Shown: positions 57,438 through 64,000 of the stretch, piece after piece
How positions within the stretch are numbered: position 1 is the stretch's first letter
Layout of the letters: the number at the start of each line of letters is the position of its first letter
NCBI GenBank assembly: GCA_030770535.1
Contig: JASVEC010000023.1
Coordinates: 744,001-808,000 of the forward strand
Source of the DNA: Batkoa obscura
Taxonomy: Eukaryota > Entomophthoromycota > Entomophthoromycetes > Entomophthorales > Batkoaceae
Direction: 5' to 3'
DNA: 64,000 nt
Notes under the pieces: model-generated
The model's database searches: none
What the model was told of the DNA's origin: nothing
Seen by the model: only the letters and a program-made list of their open reading frames with translations
Translations under genes and position numbers: made by a program

Positions 57438-60400
57438 TTACTTCCTTGGCTCAGATTTTTTAGAGCTGTTTGAATTGGTCTTTGACCGTGCTAATAATCG
57501 TTGAGGTTGTCTATTGACATTCGTTTGACGATTAAATGTAGTTGAGCGAATTGGACCTCCAGTAGCTCCAGTAGCTCCAGTAGCTCGAACTGGTTGAATT
57601 GGTTGAACTAGCTTTGATCCATTTTTAAAATTTGAATCTTTACGAATAATACTCTTTTTTTCACTCAATTTTTCTCCACCTGATTGAACAGTAGTAACAC
57701 TTGATTCGGATTTTTCTTCTTTAACTTGAGGAATTTCATTGATATCAGTTACTACATAATCCTGAGGATTAATTAAAGGCCACTCTTTTGGATATTCTTC
57801 AGTATTAATGTTGAATTGATCTGGATTACTAGTTTCGATCTAAAATAATAAAAATGATTTAAAAAACCGTTATCAAATACTATAATTTAAAATTACCATA
57901 AACTGCTCATTCACAAAAGCAGTTGTAAGATTGAGATTCGTGTTATTAAGCTCACTGAGTTTTATGATTTCTGGAAGTACAGATTCATCGACATGTGTCT
58001 TGGCAAGTCCAACTAGGTTGTCTTTACTCTTGTTTACTGAGTCATTGAGATGTGACATTGAAGTAACATGATTAGATTGTAGATTTTTTAAAGTTGAAGT
58101 CATTATTTCTAAATGTTTTTCTAATGTCTTATTTCCATTATCAATATGGGAATGACAAGTGTTTATTTCATCATTGTATTGATTTTTGTTGCTGGTTGTT
58201 ACTTGTTTCATTTCTTCATGAGATTTGTTAATGATATTTTTGTTGTTATTAGTCAAATTAGTAATGTTATTTGAGTATTCTAATGAGACTATGCGATATT
58301 TATCAAGAGTCATGGAAGTATCTTCTAAAAATAAACCCTGCTTTTTGTTCTCTTTTTGATAATTATTATTGGAGTTTTCTAATGATTGAGTAAACTTTGT
58401 ATAAACATTTTCCTCATATGCCTCTCTTGAGTGTAACATACTTAAATGCTTATCCATAGCATTAGAAAGATTACTATGATGATAGGAAGAGTATTCTTTG
58501 AGAGCATTTTCCATAGTAGAAATTACTTTGGCTCTTTGTAAAGCTTCCGACTCTTTAACATCTTTCAATAGCTTCTCAGACCATTCATATTGAGCTCTTA
58601 ATTTTTGTACTTCGATTTCACGTTCCTTTTTCAATTCCTCCATTTGATTATCATACTCCTCGGTTTTTTTTTGAAATGATAAACTATATTCCTGCTTCAT
58701 ATCATTAACTTTAACATTAAATTCATTTCCTAAAGCTTCGATTTGATGACTAAAGTCACTATTATTTTGATCAATTGTAATTGAAAATTGATCTAAAGTA
58801 TCACAAGTAAATAAAGTCTGTTTTTCAATTAGACCGGTAAGTTCATGGAAACAAGTTGCAAGGCTTCGAACTGATGATTTGATAAACCCAAGATTATCTT
58901 CAAGTTTATCTTTATTAGTCGATGTTAAAGCATTGAGTTGCTCAAAACAATTCTTAATATTACTAGTAATATCTGTTGATTTTATTGTAAGTGAGTTCAT
59001 TAATGCCTCTGATACACTATTAATTCCATTTTTAAATTCAAGGTTAGATTTAGATAATTGTTGTAACCTTGAATTTGATTCCTCAAATTTAAAAGAAGTG
59101 TTAGATAATAACTCATTGGCAAATTTCATATTAGTTTCAGCAGCCCTATACTTATCGCTAACAACTTTAAATAAATCTTCCAATTGTTTACTTTTCATAA
59201 TAGTAGTATCTAGTAAATCTCTAGCTACTTTATCTAATTGGGCTTCACTCGATAGATAAGCATCATTTTGTCTCTTTAAAGTTTCAATCTTCAATAAAGC
59301 TTCTTCAAGTTTCTTATTGCTGGTTTCTAAATGAATCTTGGTTGTTTCAAGTTCATTGGTTTTCTCATTAAGTTCATTATCCTTCAAAATCAACTCTTTT
59401 TTATTCTCTTCAAACTTGTTACTAAGATCTGAATTTATTTGTTGTAATTCATTAATTTCCGAGTTCAATCTCTTAGTTTCAAATTCCAATTCTTTAGATC
59501 CATTGGTTAATTTTTCATAAACATCATTAGCTAAATATGCCCCATCTTTATCGCGTTGTGCCTTTAAGCTAGCTGCCATTTTTTGATATTCTGTTTTATA
59601 TTCTAAATAAAGAGCAGCTTCTCCAAGAGAAATGTTAGCTCTAGGTCTGTTTTTGATAGACATTGCTTGTGAAGCATATTTAATTGTATTGATACTTTCT
59701 TTTAAATCGTTCTCAAGTAAAGAAACAGTTGCTATCATGCGTGTTTTTGTGCCACCACCTAATGAATCTTCAAGGATACGTGTTAATTTGGAATTTCTAA
59801 ATGTTAAGCCTCCAGTTGAATTAGGGTTCAATTTAGAAGAACTTCTATCAGAAAGATCTTTTATAATTTGACCTAAAGTAAGTAAAGAACGATTGATTTT
59901 ACCAGCTTCAGCTGCTTGAGCTTTTTCAGCACCTGACCTTGAAATATCTTCGGATCCAGCAAGATCTACAAGATGTAATTTGCCTGTCGTGAAATACTTT
60001 TCATCGCCATTTTTTGAATTGATTTTAATTTTAAGAGTATATATACAATGAGAACGACTTGAGCTCTTATTAAGCTTTGTTGAGGCAGTATGACGCATAG
60101 CTGCTCCTTTTTCTAATAAAGCAACACCTTCAGATGGGTTAGTAATTACTGTTTCTGCTAATCCTTTAATAACAAGATCCTTTTCAAGTCCTTTAATAAG
60201 AATAAGTTTAGATAATTCAGTACCTGGTTCGTTTGCACCAAGAAGGTCATAAACCTCCTCATTATAAATTTCAATCATAGAAACCTTTATCAATGACATG
60301 TTTTCTTTGTCTGATTCAAGTTTCTCAAATATTTCATATAAAGTTCTTGGTATAATACCTGAATTACCTGAGGGCATAAACTGTACTTCGTCTAATTTTC

Positions 60401-60821
60401 CTTCCATGGTATGAGTCTTTCCTGTACCAGTTTGTCCATAAGCAAAAAGGGTACAACTATATCCTGATAATACTTCATCGATCATTGGTGAAACTATTTC
60501 ATCATAAACTGCTTTTTGTGAGGCTGCAGGACCAAATACTCGATTAAAAGAATAAGGTCTAGTCACATAACGCTCAGAAGTTCCTTCTTTATAACTAACT
60601 TCATTATTTTCTTCAGAAGCTTCAATGCCTATTTTTTTACCAACTAAAACGCTTTCTGGACCACGACAACGAATGTAAACTTGGATAGGACAATCAATTG
60701 GTGTATCTTTTTCTGGTTCATTTTTACGTTTTTTAAGGGCAGGTGGAGGTATACTTGAATCTAAGGACTTAACTTTATTTTCTAATTTTCTATTAAAACT
60801 ATTGGTTTGTGGAATGGACAT
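57438..60821 (-). CDS. Kinesin-5 (BimC/Eg5 type) motor, copy 2
   Basis: Exons 60821-57897 and 57839-57438 (intron 57840-57896). The 1108-residue translation is identical to copy 1 at 29764, including the P-loop, switch motifs, coiled-coil stalk and tail. The gene looks complete, with intact splice sites and its own upstream region. That upstream region differs from copy 1: no MITE, and only blocks of similarity beyond 60862. The two genes could therefore be regulated differently while making the same bipolar spindle motor. Confidence 0.92.
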
Positions 60822-60910
60822 TTTGAGACAAAGTTTATAAATAATTAATCTTTAAAAGATTCAAACATAGAACAAAATCTTATTGAAAATGTAAAAAATA
60901 ATTGTTTGCC

Positions 60911-60925
60911 TATCTCTTTAATTGG
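60911..60925 (-). promoter_or_regulatory. Conserved promoter block CCAATTAAAGAGATA (copy 2)
   Basis: Reverse-strand counterpart of 29636-29650, ~90 bp upstream of kinesin copy 2 and outside the identical arm. Confidence 0.4.
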
Positions 60926-61130
60926 CCAAAAGTTAAATTGGGCTACAAATCATTGAGGTTGTAAATTTATGGGAACAAAACTTAATTCTATAATTTACCC
61001 AATGCTACTCTAATTTTTCTTTGTTTTCTAATTGGTTACGTATCCCTTCCGAAATCTATCCCTTGCTTAAATATGCTATGCTTTATTAAAAAAACATAAT
61101 CATACCAATAAATGCATCCATTATTATGTC

Positions 61131-61560
61131 TTTGTTTAATTCACAGGAAAAATTGGTGATATATCTAAAGAAGAAATTAAAGGATCTATATATTCATACT
61201 AATTTTGTAGATTCTCATGGTTATAATAGTTTAGATGACTATGTGAGATTTGGAGATGTTTTTTTTTGATTTCATCACTTTTTTATTTTTTAAGCATTAT
61301 TCGAGTGGAAGATTGTTAGTAAAGTTAAATAAAAAAATAAATCCCGGCTTGTTGATAATGCTAATTAGTATATATACAACGATGACCAATTAATTGATGA
61401 TGCTAATAAATACTTATATGCAAATTGTAATTGTACCATATTTGAAGTTAATAAAGAGCTATTTGATTGAGATAAACTAGATGTAATGTATGCGAAGAAT
61501 ACAGATTTTAACCTAAATAGAAAGACACTTGGGATACTACTGGGCCAATAAATACTTTAT
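61131..61560 (+). pseudogene. Unknown coding remnant split by a MITE
   Basis: Protein-like plus-strand stretches (KDLYIHTNFVDSHGYNSLDD, then after the MITE DDQLIDDANKYLYANCNCTI and FEVNKELFD) are interrupted by stops. The MITE at 61252-61345 sits in the middle. No family recognised. It lies just outside the kinesin copy 2 upstream homology. Confidence 0.35.
61252..61345 (-). mobile_element. MITE copy inside a coding remnant
   Basis: GGAGATGTTTTTTTTTG start, AAGCATTATTCGAGTGG core, AATCCC end. Confidence 0.85.
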
Positions 61561-61624
61561 AAAATTAATTAGAATTTCGATAATTTAAAAAGAGATGATT
61601 AAACAAAGCAATATAATAGTATAA

Positions 61625-61720
61625 GGGGATGTTTTTCTGGTTTCACTACTTTTTCCATTTTTAAGCGCTATTTGGCCAGAAAGGCTATTAATAAAATTCC
61701 TAAACAAAAAATATATCCCC
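61625..61720 (-). mobile_element. MITE copy with ATAA duplication
   Basis: GGGGATGTTTTTCTGG...TATCCCC with ATAA at 61621-61624 and 61721-61724. A clean 4-bp duplication. Confidence 0.9.
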
Positions 61721-62199
61721 ATAAGTCCAATACTTTTTTAGTTTCTGTATTACATAATCAGTTTTTTATTGTATTTGATAATCCCCGAAATAATATTCTC
61801 AAAAGTTGAAAAGATAGTTACATAACTTTATGATAAAAGACTTCTTAAAAGTAATATGATTTTTTTATTAAAAAAAGTAGCTTAATTAAAACCAGTAAAA
61901 ACACTGTTAACTTTATTTGAAAATATAGACTTAAAATTAGTGTCAAGGACCTTGTCTATCTTTCAGCTTAAATTAAATTTCAGATCATAAATACATAAAT
62001 AAACCAATGCTAGATTTCATTTTATATAGTTAAAAATAAAAATAAAGATGTAATAACAATCGATAAGCCTTGAGTTGAACTTAATGACTATAATAGCTTT
62101 GTTAATAATATTATATAAAGAATAATGATAAAGTACTGAAAAATTAATAATAAGTATTTTGAAAGAAAAAAAATCCCACTAATTAAAATTCCTTTTAAT

Positions 62200-62293
62200 G
62201 GGGATGTATTTTTTTACTCAACAATTTTACTAATCTTTGCGCTCAAATAAGTCTTAAAAATAGAAAAAGTAACGAAGCCAAAAAAATATCCCC
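62200..62293 (+). mobile_element. MITE copy
   Basis: GGGGATGTATTTTTTTAC start, canonical core, ATATCCCC end. Confidence 0.9.
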
Positions 62294-62537
62294 ATATATT
62301 AAGGCTATTTGTTAAAAAATATTTACCTATTTTATATCCTAACAAATTGTTTAAAGTCTTTATCTATTATAATAACACGCTATTTATCATACTTGTAAAA
62401 AGGTATAAAAAAGTGTAAAAATATACTTTAGATATTAAAAGAAAATATAACATTCCTATATTTCTAAAGGTGGGGGTAGGTATCCTTATAAAATCCCAAG
62501 ATTTAGTACTTGTTTTTTTTGCTTTTAATTTTATAGG

Positions 62538-63000
62538 TGTGAAATCTGATACTCAGTGTTTAGAGTCAAGAATAGCTATTGCTGGGTTGACTACACTATA
62601 AGTCGAAAGGTCTTAGTTTATGTGACTAAGATAGACTTGGATTATGAGGAATAGCACATAATAGGTTACAAGCTATATAAGACAAATAAAATAGACAATA
62701 CTAATGTAAATCTATGTAAAATACTATTAAGAAAACTTAGTGGCTTTGTTAAATGTTTGAGATATTAGGGAATAATTCAGTTAAAAAGCCTCGAACTATT
62801 ATACTCTGTAAACTCTTTTATACTCTGAAAAGTATAAATATCAAAATGAGAAGATAGTATTCTTTGAGATGGAGCTAGAAGTTCTCATAGCAAATCAAAA
62901 TAAGAACGTGGGATTGATTGTCTCTGAACTCAAGAACACAACAGCTTAGGCGATTGTTATGCTATAATTAACCATGGGACTGACAAAGCGATGTTTCACA
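62538..63000. mobile_element. Solo-LTR-like repeat, copy 2
   Basis: 463 bp, the same length as 17906-18368 and clearly similar throughout. Ends TGTGAAAT...GTTTCACA. TAGG lies on both sides (62534-62537 and 63001-63004; ATAGG if the element ends in C). The right-hand duplication overlaps the first bases of the MITE at 63002, so it appears to have inserted at that MITE's edge. Fossil without internal coding part. Confidence 0.6.
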
Positions 63001-63001
63001 T

Positions 63002-63098
63002 AGGGATGTATTTTTTTATTTGTGAACTTTACTAGCAATCTTTTCCACTCAAATAATGCTTGAAAAATTGAAAAAGTGATAAAACCAAAAAAACACCC
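63002..63098 (+). mobile_element. MITE copy abutting the LTR-like repeat
   Basis: AGGGATGTATTTTTTTA start, TTTTCCACTCAAATAATGC core, CACCC end. Its first bases form part of the LTR-like repeat's target duplication. Confidence 0.85.
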
Positions 63099-63341
63099 AC
63101 ATATACTTACTCTTTTGTTTGCAATATTATTTAGTTTTAAACTTCAAAGACATTAATTTATACAATATGATAATAACAAAATAAAACAAACATTACAATG
63201 ATAAATTTTAATTATTAAAATAACTTTGTATTATATATATATTTTTCAAATAAGCAAATTGTATAAGCTATAAACAGGTGATTTAAAAATACCTTCAAAG
63301 TAACAATACCACTTTAAAAGACTGTAGGAAAAACATAAGTA

Positions 63342-63442
63342 AAGGTATTTGTTTTTTTGACTTGATTGCTTTTTCCATTTTTTAAGCATTATTTAAGTGG
63401 AAAATTTGTTAGTAAAATCTTTAAACACACAAATACATCCCC
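63342..63442 (-). mobile_element. MITE copy, first of an inverted pair
   Basis: Reverse orientation, diverged start (AAAGGTATTTG), canonical core, CATCCCC end followed by ATAT. Confidence 0.8.
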
Positions 63443-63492
63443 ATATAGTAAAATTTTTCAAGATAGATCAATAAAAGGCCTGAATATTATAT

Positions 63493-63589
63493 GGGGATGT
63501 ATTTGTGTGTTTAAAGATTTTACTAACAAATTTTCCACTTAAATAACGCTTAAAAAGTGAAAAAATAATGAAGTTAAAAAAAACAATCC
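63493..63589 (+). mobile_element. MITE copy, second of an inverted pair
   Basis: GGGGATGTATTTGTG start preceded by ATAT, CACTTAAATAACGC core, AACAATCC end. Tail to tail with the copy at 63342, 50 bp apart, so the two could fold into a long hairpin. Confidence 0.85.
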
Positions 63590-63909
63590 ATGTTGTCTTT
63601 TGAAATTAGTAATCTCACTGTAATGAGTTCATATTTAAATATAATTTATAATGTCAAACCTAACTTCCAATGAAAAATTTATTTAATTGTTATATGAGAT
63701 TTAAAAACTATTGTGTTTAATATCATTAATCAATAAATGTTTTTGTTTTATTTAATATTTGAATATGATATTAAAAACAAACAGTCAATTAAAGTACTAA
63801 GTAAAAATACTAGGCAATCAATAAAAAGTATAGGTATTTTGCTAAAAATAAAACTCAAAATACTCCCACTCTGAACTTTATTTAACTACTTTATTAAATA
63901 AGAATTTAT

Positions 63910-64000
63910 TTAACCATAACGCACTTTAGTAACAATATTTTCATGGTCAATATGGACATTAAGTCTATCTTCAACAAAGTCCATAGTGCTCATACTATCT
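63910..64000 (-). CDS. 3' end of a small protein, possibly I78/eglin-type protease inhibitor
   Basis: The minus strand reads 30 codons, cut by the window end: SMSTMDFVEDRLNVHIDHEN then IVTKVRYG and stop. The pattern FVExRLNVHxDxxxxVTKVxxG resembles the C-terminal half of potato-inhibitor-I or I78-type protease inhibitors in fungi. The resemblance is from memory and rests on a short piece. Start and any introns lie beyond the window. Confidence 0.4.
   Translation of the reverse strand, partial: DSMSTMDFVEDRLNVHIDHENIVTKVRYG

Larger units (their letters stand above)
56813..60862 (-). repeat. Right arm of 4050-bp inverted duplication
   Basis: Reverse complement of 29723-33772, with paired positions summing to 90585. 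A spacer of 23,040 bp separates the arms. Both ends of identity are abrupt, and the sequence beyond them is homologous but diverged. Confidence 0.95.
61561..63909. other. Repeat-rich intergenic region
   Basis: No gene recognised. Holds MITE copies at 61625, 62200, 63002, 63342 and 63493, and the second LTR-like repeat at 62538-63000. Confidence 0.6.

Noticed and set aside
1-64000. tRNA or rRNA genes
   Set aside because: No cloverleaf with a GGTTC-type B box or rRNA-like tract was recognised on either strand by eye. A dedicated search could still find one.

Overview
The window is AT-rich eukaryotic DNA. Its genes carry many short introns (about 45-75 nt, GT...AG). The protein set (a Con7-type zinc finger, a PTR2-type peptide transporter, yeast-like mitochondrial carriers) points to a fungus. 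Coilin, palmitoyl-protein thioesterase and an animal-type tyrosine aminotransferase suggest an early-diverging lineage, perhaps Entomophthoromycotina or Mucoromycota. That placement is inference.

Layout. 0-6.4 kb holds two intronless paralogous Con7-like C2H2 regulators. 6.4-12.4 kb is gene-poor, with MITEs, two foldback repeats and one decayed coding remnant of higher GC. 12.4-16.0 kb has a carnitine/acylcarnitine carrier and a TBC-domain protein, both on the minus strand. 16.0-20.5 kb is intergenic, with a 463-bp LTR-like repeat and a cluster of six MITEs. 20.5-28.6 kb is gene-dense: an NhaC-type Na+/H+ antiporter, an EEF2KMT-like methyltransferase, an S-adenosylmethionine carrier, a BRF/TFIIB-like factor and a Nop6-like RRM protein. 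29.7-33.8 kb is a kinesin-5 gene. 33.8-37.6 kb has F-box-type genes and relics. 39.3-50.2 kb is gene-dense: a peptide transporter, an unknown protein, a tyrosine aminotransferase, a palmitoyl-protein thioesterase, a TMCO4/DUF726 hydrolase and a DUF952 protein. 52.7-54.5 kb encodes a coilin homologue. 55.4-60.9 kb repeats the F-box relic and the kinesin-5 gene in inverted orientation. The window ends in the 3' end of a possible protease-inhibitor gene.

Three structures stand out. First, two arms of 4050 bp (29723-33772 and 56813-60862) carry complete kinesin-5 genes in inverted orientation, with no difference found where I compared them and no net indel. The flanks on both sides of each arm are homologous but clearly diverged. 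That is the pattern expected of an old inverted duplication whose gene core was recently homogenised. Second, at least 33 copies of one ~98-bp MITE (GGGGATGT...ACATCCCC) are scattered outside coding exons. Several have clear 4-bp A/T target-site duplications, one is nested in another, and one sits inside an F-box gene. Third, the eight-exon coilin gene contains a tandemly duplicated exon module.

I see no operon-like functional grouping. The methyltransferase and the S-adenosylmethionine carrier are convergent neighbours 12 bp apart, which may be coincidence. No tRNA or rRNA gene was recognised by eye.
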